Below, piece by piece: positions 48,473 through 59,894 of a stretch of 64,000 nt of DNA. Source of the stretch: Gossypium raimondii (lineage: Eukaryota > Streptophyta > Magnoliopsida > Malvales > Malvaceae); contig NC_068569.1 in NCBI RefSeq assembly GCF_025698545.1, forward strand, positions 12,214,001 through 12,278,000. The letters are read 5' to 3'. Under the pieces are notes generated by a model, which was given only the letters and a program-made list of their open reading frames with translations, had not been told where the DNA came from and made no database searches. Numbering within the stretch: position 1 is the stretch's first letter; the number at the start of each line of letters is the position of its first letter. The position numbers and the translations under genes were made by a program.

Positions 48473-48783
48473 TACAAATGGTCACTCAACTATGTCGTTG
48501 TTCCTATTTTAGTTATCTAATTTTAATTTTTTTAATTTGGGCATTAAGATTTGAATTGTTCCTATTTGGTCACCCTCCGTTAAATTAATAATGAAAAGCA
48601 TTTTTTTCAACTGGTATAATAATAAATTTAGTCATCAATACTTTCTAATCAAATTTATTGATAGAATTTGTAAACGTGAATGGTTAAAAACTGATTAGAA
48701 AAAAGCTTTTTGTTATCGATTTAACCGTAGGTGACCAAAACAAGAACGCAGGTTTAGTTGAGTGACCATTTGTATGTTTATCC
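48473..48783. mobile_element. MITE with GGGTAAACTA termini (related to the Pack-MULE TIRs)
   Basis: 311 bp. Ends GGGTAAACTATACAAATGGT and, reversed, GGATAAACATACAAATGGTC, both continuing CACTCAACTA. The same end signature GGGTAAACTA..ATGGTCACTCAACT is found on the Pack-MULE at 43992. Inner arms also pair in part. Target duplication not clear. Confidence 0.7.
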
Positions 48784-49066
48784 TTTGGTATTAATAAATA
48801 TCAACTTAGATTATAGTACAAATATAATAAAATAATTTATGGTAACTAATTGTCAATATTGTAGTATATGAAATATAAATTTTAAATCTTTATTCAAATT
48901 TAATATAAATTATTTGTAAAGTTTAATTTGAATATATATAGATTATATTTATATTTTATAGTTAATATAAATGAAGAGTGAATTTATAATTTATCAATTT
49001 TTGACAAGTTAAAAATTAGAATTTTTAATTTTTTTGAGTTGACTTGAAAAAGTGAAAAGCTGGTGT
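48784..49066. other. AT-rich spacer
   Basis: No feature recognised. Confidence 0.3.
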
Positions 49067-50444
49067 TAGACCTAATCATGGGTTGAGCCACCTAGCCCGG
49101 CCTGAAGGTTCTCCCGAAATGTGGGAGGGTTTGGGCAAAAATATAGGCCCGAAAAATGGGATTAGACAAAAAATAAGGCCCGTTTAAAAAATGGGTCGGG
49201 CCTTGAGTAAGACATTTTTGGCCCGGGCCTGGCTCGAATTGTAATGGCCCAAATTTAAGGTTATCGGAATAGTGGTTTCGTAACCACAAATCTGATTTAA
49301 AGAGAAAATTATTATTAATTTTTATGATTTATCGAGTGATTAAATATAAGTATTAGAGTATTGATAAGAAATTTTATTGATTGCATGCCTAAATTGCCTA
49401 TTAGGACTTAATTGCAAAAGTGGGTAAATATGAGTTTTAGATGATAAAGGATTTTTTTGAAGTGCATAATCAAAGTAAAGGTCCTTAAATAGTAATTAGA
49501 CAATAAAATTTCCATGGACAAAAATAGGCATGCATAAATAAAAATAACTAAAGTTTTAATGAAGGGTATTTTAGTAAATGAATAATAAAAAGAATAAAAA
49601 GGGAAAAAGATGGCAAAAATATCATCTCCTCCATAGCTTGCTGCCGAATTTGGAAAGACACCATATCTAGAGTTTTCACACTTTTTCAAGCTTATAGTAA
49701 GTGATTCTAATCCCTGTTTTTAATGATTTTTACGTTTTTGAAATCCCGGTAGCTTAATTTAGCTTATTCTAGCGATAATTTAACCTAGGGTTTATATTTG
49801 GAAAAATACCCATAGGTGAAAAGTATTTATTTTGATGTTTTATGATAGAATATGAAGCTAAAAATTATGTTAAACAACTTTTTCTGGCCGATTTTAAGCG
49901 AAAACGAGTAAGTTGACATAATCGGTAAAAATCTCTAATGTGCATAAGTAAGTGTTAGAGTGATAATTTGATGTTGTCATAGAAGAGAAAAATGTTCAGC
50001 ATGTTATATAACATAAGAATATGAGATGAAGTTTAATTTCCGAACTTTGGGGAAAAAGCGTAATTATGTAAAAGTTTAGGGGCAAAATTGTAATTTTTCC
50101 AAAGTTAGAGTCGAGGGCTGTTTTAATGAATGTGAGTATTAAATAAGTTAAATTTGCTATTATAGATCAAGAAGAAGGGAATTCGAGGTTAGATCGAGGA
50201 AAGAATAAAGTTGAAGACTAAATTCATAAGTTTGACTATATTTGCTACCGAGATAAGTTTACGTTAAATAAATGCAATATTTTAATAATTATTATTAATG
50301 CTGCTAATTTTCAGCAATTATGTATTTATTTCATGAATTTATTTGATATTGACTCAAGTATGAGATGATAGAGAATTGATATTAAAAAGTCCTGTTGAAG
50401 CATAAGGAAAGTATCGGATACAAATGTCATAACATTTGGGTAAA

Positions 50445-50694
50445 GAGATCCCATGTAAGACCATGTCTGGGGTATGGCATTGGCACCGAGACGAGAGGTC
50501 CCACGTAAGACCATGTTTGGGACATGGCATTGGCATCGAGATGAGAGGTCCCTCGTAAGACCATGTCTGGGACATGGCATGGGCACCGATATGAGAACTC
50601 CCATGTAAGACCATATCTGGGATATGACATTGGCAGTACATGAAACATCCCATGTAAGACCATGTCTGGGACATGGCTTTGGCATGTTATTATC
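50445..50694 (+). repeat. 50-bp tandem array, five copies, inside the LTR
   Basis: Five successive units 'GGTCCCAYGTAAGACCATGT' + 'CTGGGACATGGCATTGGCA' + ~10 variable bases, period 50. They contain inverted GTCTGGGACATG/CCCATG words. Long minus-strand open frames here are a by-product of the repeat. Confidence 0.9.
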
Positions 50695-51775
50695 AGAAAG
50701 AGACCCAAGTATCCTTATTATTCCAATGTGGTTCAACGGGCTAGTAAATAACTTATGTCCATGAAAGTTCAGTTAAAAGCATAAATGACAAGTTCAAGTG
50801 AGTTATAAGAGTTAAGAGTATATTACGTTACCCATTGAGAATCAACATTTCAGCAAGAGAAAAGTAAGTCATAATTATGAGTTATCTAAATAAACAAGTA
50901 AGTAAATGAGTAAGAGATCAAGTAAAGAGGAAATTAAAGATTATGTTACTTGGTTATTATTATTTGTGTTTAATGTTGCTATTTATTTACTTGGAAACTT
51001 ACTAAGCAGTATGCTTACTATGTTTATTTTCTTTTTATATAGCATTATTAATCAAAGTCGAGGATCCTAAAGACGTCGGAGATTGTCCACACTATCAACC
51101 ACAACGACTCGGTATTTTATGATGAACTATATTTGAACTATGGCATGTATAGGGATTTACTTATTTTGAATGTTGTATTATGATTTTGCTAAAGAATGAT
51201 GTGTAAATATCTAATGATGAATGGTTGTCAAAATGGCTAAGTATGAAGGTGTTTGTTGTTGTACATGTCTATGTGATAAATTATGCATAGAAATCATGAA
51301 AGAGTAATAATTTGCAAAGAAACAAATTTCAAACAGCAGCAGTGACCTGATTTTGAAAAATCACTTAGGATAGTATAAAATGAATTAGAGGGTTTATGAT
51401 ATATAGAATGAAAGCTTGTTGAGTCTATTTTCATGGAAAAATAACGATTTAGCAAAAGGAATTTTATATTTTGAGATATGTGAATTTTGGTGAGACAGGG
51501 TCAGAACTGTTTTTGGAGTCCCCTGTTCTGAGTTTAGAAAATCACTAAAAATTGTACAAAAATATTTATGAGTTGTAATTTATATGTATAGATTCATTAT
51601 TGAGTCTATTTTCTGTAGAAACAAGTGAGAACACAATATAAAAATCCTACAATGAGAAAACTTATTTTTAGTGGCAAGAGGTCAGGACAGTCGAGTGGTG
51701 AAATAGGTGAGACTTTAACTAATAAACTGTACTAATTGGCTGAACCAAAAATTCTGAAAAATTTATGGTAAGAAG

Positions 51776-52384
51776 TAGGGGTGTTCAATCGGTTAACCAA
51801 CCCGAAATAACATTAACCGAATTAACCGACCTTTCAAAATTTTTAACCGTTAACCGAACCAAATTTTTTTTAAAAAAAATTAACCGAACTGAAATTTTTT
51901 CGGTTAATTCTGTCGGTTAACCGAATTAACCCAAAATTATATATATTGGTTAAAAATTAACTGAATTAACTGAATTACCCGAATTAACCGAATTAACCGA
52001 ATTGAATCACTAAATAATTAAATTATTTTTAGACTTTTAGACTTTAGTTTTAGTTTTAGTTTTAGAATTTTATTTTTATTTATTAAATTATTTGTAATTT
52101 TTATGATTGGGTTGGGTTGGGTAATTGGGTTGGGTTGAATATTTGGGTTTGTTAGGTGAATAGTGGGCCTATTTATATATTATAATTTTATTTATTAATT
52201 TTTTCGGTTAAACCGAAAAATTTTGATTAACCGACCGGTTTTGAACCGAATTAACTGTTAACCCGAAAAATCAAAAAATAATTAACCGACCCCCGACCGA
52301 AAAAATTTGGTAAACTGACCGATTAACCGAATTCGGTCGGTTAACCGAATTTTTTCGATTTTACCCAAATTTTGCACACCCCTA
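51776..52384. mobile_element. hAT-like short element, CCGAATTAA-rich family, copy 2
   Basis: 609 bp, TAGGGGTGTTCA ... TGCACACCCCTA, with an 8-bp duplication with one mismatch (GTAAGAAG 51768-51775, GCAAGAAG 52385-52392). Nearly collinear with copy 1 (28128-28693), with an extra ~60 bp near 52150. Sits inside the LTR fossil. Confidence 0.88.
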
Positions 52385-53093
52385 GCAAGAAGATATATGA
52401 GTCTAGTTTCAGGGAAAATTTAAGGATTTAAATTTTGAGTTCCGTAGCTCGAGTTATAAATGATTTAGTGACTGCTGCGCGAGTAAACAGCTTTATCATA
52501 AATAGTGAGATAAATTTTAAAAGTAAATTTTTATGCCCCGTACTAATAAGTTAAGTAAAGTAATGCCTCGAGCTCGACTCCGGCTACGGTCTCGGGTAAG
52601 GGGTGTTACACGAATTCACTAAAGGACAAAAAAAATCTGCTTTTTTTTAATGTTATTTTCTTGTTGTTTTCTCCCTATTGTGCTACCATTTTACTATTGT
52701 GTTGCTACTATTTTGTTGTTATTGATTGGATATTGTATAAAACTTATTTTATTGTTGATTTTGTTATTATTTTAAAGGCATTTGTTAATTTTGTTATTAT
52801 TTTAGAGGTGTTTGCTTATTAAGTTGCATTTATTTTAGTGTTATTTAAGTCTACATTTTTTTTAAATTTTATTTTTAATTTGTTGAGAAATATCTATATT
52901 GATGTTTTTAGTATTTTTGATGTATTATATATATTTAAAAATTATATAAAAATAATATAAAAAATTAATATGGGCGGACTGGGTTGGATTTGGAAAAAAA
53001 TTTAGGCTTATTTTTCGGGCTGAGCCCATGCCTAATAAATGAACCTAAATTTTTAGTTGAGTCTGGCCCGGCCCATGAGCACCTAGCTGGTGT

Positions 53094-53924
53094 ATTACCT
53101 ATTTACTATTTCTTTGAAAAACACTTAATTCAACACTAATCACAGAATAAACCCATTTTGGTAGTGCTAAATTTATAGGTTGTTTTAGTTGTAATTTATT
53201 GATATTGTAGGCCACGGTGACCCTAATTATGGGGAGAGAAGCAGGACAGGCAAAAATTGGATCTAACGTTTAACATTTAGGCCGTTGCTCTGACATAGCA
53301 GGGAAATCCATAGATATATTTGTTGGTTTAATATCATGATTTAGATTTTCCTCACCTGGTTCTCGTGCTAGCGGTCTTCCAGCCCCACTGAATGATGCTC
53401 GAAACACATGTAATGAATTGCAGTTAAAAGGTTATTATATTCCTGGCATTCATCGGTTACAATTTGGTTTCCATAACTTGAAGGTCATCATTAGCTGCTG
53501 TGAATCTTAACCACAAAACGAGGCCTCATCATTAGCATCACGCAAAACTTCGTAATAAGAAAGCAGTCCATGCCTTTGGCTCTCAAGAAAATGCCAATCT
53601 CACTTCATTCACGTTTATTTAAATGGAGCTCCTGTGTGAATAAAATGGCTACAACAGAGGTTTTTGTTAACTGTTTTGGTTCTTTAAAGTTGCAATTCCG
53701 GCTTAAAAATCTGAAACCTAAAGCTTTTTTTTTCTTGATTAACATTCTGATATTTTGGAAGTTTAATATCCATTAAAAGAAAAACACTCCTAGCAATGTC
53801 GCAGAATTTTGCAGCTGAGAATAACTCCAGTTTTCCCTGTCTGCTGGTAACAAAGGAACTCCGTCTTTTTTTCTGAAATGAACACTACAAAAGGAATAAT
53901 AGGAAGAAAAGATTTGAACAATGT
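53094..53924. other. Intergenic region and 3' flank of the S40 gene
   Basis: 53180-53560 is less AT-rich but shows no frame or splice pattern I can support. The last ~100 bp are probably S40 3' UTR. Confidence 0.35.
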
Positions 53925-54338
53925 TTATGCTTCTAAAAACCCAGTCATTCTAAGAATCGAATTTCGAACTTGACACAAATCCCTTCCTTTAAGCGTCCTT
54001 CCATTGCCACTACAAACCGAAAACGCCATTTTCCCAGCAACTCTCCTCTCCACTATCACATGCGGTGGCACTAATTCCCCACCCTCCAATTCATCGGCTT
54101 CGCCGCCGTAATCAAAAACAGTACAACAGTGCCGACGGCGGCGCGAAACGTTAACAGGAAGCGAACAGTCTGCCATCTTCTTCCCGGTACTGTTTTTCTC
54201 GAACTTACCGGAGTTAAGTGAAAGACGAGCAGTTTTAGAGAATCCGAAGCACCCATCATCAGCCTCCTCGTAACGGCAGCTACGGAGGTCGGAAAATATA
54301 ACCTCCAACTCTTGGAATTCTTCTACCTCTTTAGCCAT
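53925..54338 (-). CDS. Senescence regulator S40-family protein
   Basis: A single-exon frame of 137 residues. The C-terminal domain ELVPPHVIVERRVAGKMAFS-VCSGNGRTLKGRDLCQ-VRNSILRMTGFLE fits the S40 signature (VPPH..., the SVC.G.GRTLKGRDL..VRN block and the TGF end). The N-terminal half is variable and acidic, starting MAKEVEEFQELEVIFSD, as usual in the family; the basic SRRRRH before the domain may help nuclear import. S40 proteins are small nuclear proteins induced in leaf senescence and stress; the biochemical role is not known. Intronless structure and length are normal for the family. Start ATG at 54338 is the first in frame. It has no functional link with the repeats on both sides. Confidence 0.9.
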   Translation of the reverse strand: MAKEVEEFQELEVIFSDLRSCRYEEADDGCFGFSKTARLSLNSGKFEKNSTGKKMADCSLPVNVSRRRRHCCTVFDYGGEADELEGGELVPPHVIVERRVAGKMAFSVCSGNGRTLKGRDLCQVRNSILRMTGFLEA

Positions 54339-54657
54339 GAAGGATATTAGATTAAGATTGTAGTAATCTAGAAATGTATACGAAGGGAATTAATTTATAG
54401 GAGAGGATATCATTCGTACTTAGCACAGCATCGACTTTTTCTTTTTTTTAAGTTGTGGTGTTAGAGAAAAGATGGCGTCATCTAAAAGTCATTTACGCAG
54501 TCGCGTTTTTCTCTCTTTCTCTGTATTAATTGTCAAGACTTGTTGGGACAAGACAACAATTGAACGAAATTATAATTTTTATAATTATAAATATCTTATA
54601 ATTACAAAAATTGCTTTTTTTATGAGTTTAGTTGATTAAGTATAATTATATTGTAAT
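54339..54657. other. Promoter region of the S40 gene
   Basis: About 320 bp between the S40 start and the first repeat. It contains a poly-T stretch near 54440; no specific element was assigned. Confidence 0.35.
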
Positions 54658-54677
54658 TTTCTGAGTATGTTTGGTAG

Positions 54678-55344
54678 TAGACCTGTTTATGAGTCGGGTC
54701 ACCTGGCCGGCCCGATCGTTCACCCGAAATGTAGTAGGATTTGAATGAAAATATAGGCCTAAAAAATAGGTTTAGATAAAATAAATAAGGCCCGTTTAAA
54801 AAATGAGACGGGCCTCAGGTAAGACATTTTTACTTGGGCCCGGCCCGAATTCACTAAAGGAAAAAAATATATATTTTTTTAATATTATTTTCTTATTGTT
54901 TTCTCCGTATTTTGCTACAATTTTATTATTATGTTGCTACTATTTTGTTGTTATTATTTGGATATTGTATAAAATTTATTTTATTGTTAATTTTGTTATT
55001 ATTTTAAAGACATTTGTTAATTTTGTTATTATTTTAGAGGCATTTGCTTGTTAAGTTGCATTTATGTTAGTGTTATTTAAGTATACATATTTTTTAAAAT
55101 TTGTTTTCAATTTGTTGGGAAATATTTATTTTGATGTTTTTAGTATTTTTGATGTATTATATATTTTTTAAAATTATATAAAAAATAATATAAAAATTAA
55201 TATGGACAGGCCGGGTCGGGTCTGAGTTTTAACATTTTTATTCGGGTCGGGCTTAGACAAAATTTTGGGCCCATTCCTTTTGGGCTGGGCTCGGGCCTAA
55301 ATTTTTTGTTGAGCCCGGCCCGGCCTGGGCCATGCACACCTCTA
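54678..55344. mobile_element. hAT-like short element, GGCCCGGGCC family, copy C
   Basis: 667 bp, TAGACCTGTTTATGAG ... GGCCATGCACACCTCTA, perfect 8-bp duplication TTTGGTAG (54670-54677, 55345-55352). Its uninterrupted 'GGCCCGAATTCACTAAAGGA' is the empty-site counterpart of the LTR insertion in copy B. Confidence 0.9.
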
Positions 55345-55352
55345 TTTGGTAG

Positions 55353-58300
55353 TACAAATTATAATTACACAGTTATATAATTTATATTTTTAAAAAATAT
55401 TAATTACTATAAAAATTATTAATATGATAACAAAAATTTTAAGCAAGAAACAAAAACTAAAATCAAATCATTATATGTATTATGTTAGTTCAAAAGAGTA
55501 GTTGTGTATACTATTACTAATAAAAATAATAAGAAAAATAAACATCATATATAATTTTATCTAATTGTTCTACTATTTCATATTTGTTGGGTTATTCCCT
55601 ATTTAATATTTAACATAAGCTCTTTTTTCATCAAACGTTAGTCTTTGACTGAGTTTATCATCATCCGAATCTGAATATATATCATTAAGATTATCAATAT
55701 CTCTTTTTTCCATATACTCTTTGAAGTATGTATCATCCCAAATTCACCTATGAATGAAGCTATGATGTGTGCAACATGTAAGTGTGATGGGTTGTGGATC
55801 AAAGCCCATGACAAATGCACACATAACGTTCTATGAAGATGTGAATTGACCCGATGATGGGTTGTGGATCAAAGCCCATGACAAATGCACACATAACGTT
55901 CTATGAAGATGTGAATTGACCCGATTCGTAGAACATATGGAGAAGCTCATCTATTTGAAGCCTTGGAAAACTTTCTTTGTGAATTTTTATTGTTGAGAGT
56001 AAAGCTGACTTAAATGGATTTGAAGCTAAAGAATCGCCCAACATCGTGCGGTTTGCAAGACTAAAATTCTAGCCCCATAACACTAGTACAATCTAACTTT
56101 TTTTTATGCTATACAAAGATGACATTCTTAATATGGAAAATATTCTTTAGAATAACAAATGTCATCTCAACCCGGTTTCTAAGCCTTGAATGTCTAAAAT
56201 TAATGAGCTCGCGAGCCATCTATAATGCTTGTGTTTAGCTCCACTCTCTTAAATGGTATCATACACTATGATATGGTACAAGAAAACATTTTCTACTTGC
56301 ATAATTAACATCTACCATATAATATTTGAGTTCACAATACAAATAATATGTATCTTTAATCATAAAAGCTTATATAAATTTATTTTGAAGAGAGAATTAT
56401 GCTAAATTTTGTAATATATAGCATGGACACGTAAAAAAGTAATATATACCCTTTCTATAATATGTAAACTATATAAAAAATAATATAAGATCTATAATAA
56501 ATATACCCTTTCTAAAAAAAAGTTTTTATACTTATAAATAATATAAATTTTTGTCTAATAGAAAGTTGTTTTTTTTACAAATAAATTATGATAAAAACTA
56601 TATTTTTTACTAATAGGCATATTATTTTTATAATATATAGTATGGACACATAAGTAAATTATGTTCAAATTTATTGGCTATAACTTTTTATAAATAAATA
56701 ATTATAACACTTTTATAACCTGTAAATCAATTTTCATGACAAACTTTTAGGTCGTAACTTTTTAAAAATAGGATTTAAATAATATAATTTTTGTTATAAC
56801 TTTATAAAATACATATAAATTATTTTTATAATATAATATTTTAGAATTTTATAATATAATAATCTTTGGCTATAATCATCATAAACACTTATACATGTTC
56901 ATGCTTATAATATAAAAAAATTATAATTTAAACTTGTATAAAAATAAATTTTAAAAAATTAAATTTAGATGTAATTACCTGTGTAATTACTCAAATTCTC
57001 ACCCCCTAAGATTTGAAAAGTGTAATTTGGGTGCTCCAATTACACCAAATTAAGTGGAACCTACCAACTACAATGGTTACCTAAACATGTCACTGCCGTA
57101 TAATTATAAGTAATTATACCAAAATTCGATTACTAGGCGACTTTCAAACACTACCTTAATAAAAATGAATTATTTAATTCATTTTTTAAATATCATAAAA
57201 AGTCATAAAATGAAAAAACATTAAAAAATCTAAAATTTTAAAATTCATAATTTATTTTATAAAATTATAAAAATAATTTTAAAATTTATAATTATGCGAA
57301 AATCTCGTAAGAATTGGGGAAGGAAAACATAAAACAGCTAAATTAAAAAAAAAACTCTTAAAACATAATCTAGAAAGAATCTAGATAAAATGGTGTCTAG
57401 ATTTACCTAATCTAAAATGAGTATGGATGTGTATTTGTCTAGATTCAATCTATTGTATTTAATATTTTTAAATTTTTATAATTTCAAATTTTTTAAAGAA
57501 ATAATGTTTACAGAAAAAAATAGATATTTTTAGATTTTTAGTTTTTGGAATTTTCTAATATTTTAGATTTTTTTCATTTTTAAGATTTTAACAATTTTAT
57601 AATTTTATAATTTTAAACTTTTTATATAGATAACATCATTTGATTAGATGAGGTTATATAAATTGGAGTAGCATGATAGACAAAATGAAAATATAATCAC
57701 TAAACCAACAAATATTGGTACAGTTAGGAGGATAACTACAAACTTTGAACATAAATCGTAAAATGGACATGAAAAATATCAAAACAAAATATAATAATTA
57801 GATAAAAAATTCTTGAAGTGCTATATTGAGAATTTATGTATAGTAGAAAAAGGTTGAGATGGGTATTAAACCAAAACAATAAGCTTAATTAATTTTAATA
57901 AATATTTACAACTAGCTTCTTAGAGTCAAAATTTTTTTTATTTGAGGTCCTACTTTCAGGGGACTTACTTATATGTGTTAGGTGGTCGATATTCTCATGA
58001 TTATGTTCCCTTCATGATGGCTGCAGGTAGAATTCTCGGGTATAGGTCGGGTTAGAATAAGTTGGGAGGTGAAGTAAGAAAGTTTTTAAAGTTAGAATTA
58101 AATTATAAATTAAAAAAATGTAATTTTATCATCGTATGAATTTAAAATTTAATTTTTTTAAAAATATAGTGTATAATTTATTATTTTAAAAGTTAAAATT
58201 TGATTATAAATTTTAAGATAAAATAATTTTATCATTTAATCAACGATCATGGTTAGTGCCTCTCTCTTCATGTGTATATTGAATTGAATCTAGGATAGAG

Positions 58301-59433
58301 ATTTTATTAATTTGAATCAATTTAATATTATATTTAATAATAAAAAACAATTTTGTTTAAATATGAAAAAAAGAATCATTAAAAATTTAATATTATTTTA
58401 AATAATAAAATTGAACTTTCGTCTAGAAAAAAGATGTTCTGATTTATGACTAACTCAACCATGAGAAACACAATGTTGTCATCCTATTTTCTAAGCATTT
58501 AAATGCGCACACACTGTCATGGTGTCAACATAATCTCCCAAATCCTAATCATACACAAGGAAGAAAAAGTATTTATTACTAAAATCATTTCATAATCTTT
58601 TTTTATTGTTAGTTGAATTAAGGTAGCAAGGTTAACTTGTTAAGATTTTGGGAATTTTATAATGATAAATTCTAATTCTAATTATTTGGAGGTATTATTT
58701 GTAATTATAATTTTATTTGTATTTGTAACTTCTAGACAAAAATAAACTTCCACTTATTAATTGAAAAATAGATTAAATTTAAATTTAAATTAATGTTAAT
58801 TAAAATATTTTTATAACTATTTATATTTATATTATTTTATTTTAAAATTATTGAAAGTAAATATTTTATTTAATAAATCAAAGCTGTTAGTCTCTTTTCA
58901 TCAACCCTTAAGGAAATGATATTTTTCCAAATGATGAATTTTATAGTAAAAACATTCGTATGGTCTCAATTTTGATATTAAGTAAATAGATTTTTTTTAA
59001 AATTGGGTAAATTAATCTTTATTAATTTGAAAGTAAGTAATTAAGGATAATTAATCACGATGTTAACGTTTTCTTTCAATCGTACATAATATTACTTGGT
59101 ACAATAATAAAATTAGCCCTTGATGTTTATATATTTTGTGTGAATGATGATATAATATACAAATGTTGGCTAAATTTGTTAAATCATGGTCAAATTTAAC
59201 AGAATGTGTAAATTTTGAAAGTTAAAATTATTATTATACCAATAAAATGTACAATTAATAGATAATTAACATTGAGATTAATTGTCTTTAGTTGTTCACT
59301 GTTGAAATTGATAAATATTAAATTGTTCGATCTTTTAGATGATGAATTTGTTGAACAGAGATATAGAAAATCCTTTTACCATTTTTTATCAAATCTGGAG
59401 AGTTTGTTTTTAATCTTATTATTTAAAAATTTG
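55353..59433. other. Long AT-rich intergenic region
   Basis: No gene seen in about 4 kb apart from the 70-bp tandem duplication at 55786-55925. The part at 55620-56100 is less AT-rich and may be a decayed transposon, but no conserved motif could be named. Confidence 0.4.
55786..55925 (+). repeat. Perfect 70-bp tandem duplication
   Basis: 55786-55855 and 55856-55925 are identical (GATGGGTTGTGGATCAAAGC ... GAATTGACCCGAT), so the duplication is recent. Confidence 0.93.
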
Positions 59434-59760
59434 GTTAAATATGTTATAACTTTTGTATTTTTAAAAATTTAGAATTTAATTTTTTATTTTTATTTTCAAT
59501 AAATTAGTCTATTTATTTTTAGATTTTAAAAATCAGGATCATTAACACTATTAATTTTTTCTTTTGATATTTTGAAATAAATTTTTTAATCTTATGTATT
59601 AAAAAATGACTAATGAATTTGAATTTAATAAAAAATATTAACATTAGACTTAAAATTTAAAATCTAAAAAGTAAAAAAATTATTTTCTAAAAATAAAATA
59701 TATAAACTAAATTCTAAATTTTCAAATAATATAGATAGTTATAATATATTTTAAACTAAT
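59434..59760. mobile_element. AT-rich MITE-like element, same family as 41293
   Basis: Inverted ends TTAAATATGTTATAACTTTTGT against the reverse of TAGTTATAATATATTTTAA, with the same internal order of TTTAGAATTTAA / TTAACACTATTAA / AAATCTAAAAAGTA blocks as 41293-41644. Confidence 0.55.
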
Positions 59761-59894
59761 TCTTTTCCTATTTTAGTATCCAAATTATGATTTTCATCTC
59801 ACTTTTTTCATCTCCGTGGAACTAGTAGTTTTTACTACTTTTTTCTGACCAAAACTTGAAAGTGGATTCTCTTCAACAGAGAAGAAGTAAATCA

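Larger units (their letters stand above)
49240..52610. mobile_element. Fossil LTR (solo-LTR-like), related to the one at 16969
   Basis: 3371 bp including a nested hAT-like element (51776-52384). Begins TGTAATGGCCC, ends GGGGTGTTACA; perfect 5-bp duplication CGAAT at 49235-49239 and 52611-52615. Like the 16969 unit it has a 'GGTTTCGTAACCACAAATCTG' type opening, a tandem array in the middle and no coding or internal region. The two differ widely in detail, so they are separate families or old relatives. It is younger than hAT copy B and older than the hAT-like element inside it. Confidence 0.8.
49067..53085. mobile_element. hAT-like short element, GGCCCGGGCC family, copy B, split by an LTR
   Basis: Ends TAGACCTAATCATGGG ... 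CCCATGAGCACCTA, perfect 8-bp duplication GCTGGTGT (49059-49066 and 53086-53093). Subtracting the LTR-type insertion at 49240-52610 and one CGAAT copy leaves 643 bp, within a base of copy A (644 bp). The sequence on both sides of the insertion reads straight through in copy C (...GGCCCGAATTCACTAAAGG...). Confidence 0.9.
54658..57155. mobile_element. Possible larger hAT-like element around copy C
   Basis: Left 'GTATGTTTGGTAGT-ACAAATTATAATTAC' (reading across the nested copy C) resembles the reverse of the right end '...GTAATTATACC..AATTCGATTACT..CAAACACTACC' at 57110-57155. If real, it spans about 1.8 kb without the nested element. The ends are uncertain and no transposase is recognised. Confidence 0.3.

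Noticed and set aside
50445-50694. Regular repeats that could suggest a CRISPR array
   Set aside because: Units are directly adjacent diverged tandem copies without unique spacers, in plant nuclear DNA within an LTR.
50326-50736. Overlapping minus-strand open frames of 93-136 residues with repeated MSQTWSYMG-like units
   Set aside because: They are a by-product of the 50-bp tandem array whose period does not divide by three; all three frames look alike.
55620-56100. Harbinger/PIF nuclease remnant
   Set aside because: Some minus-strand words (NVMCAF) were suggestive but no catalytic motif or consistent frame was found.
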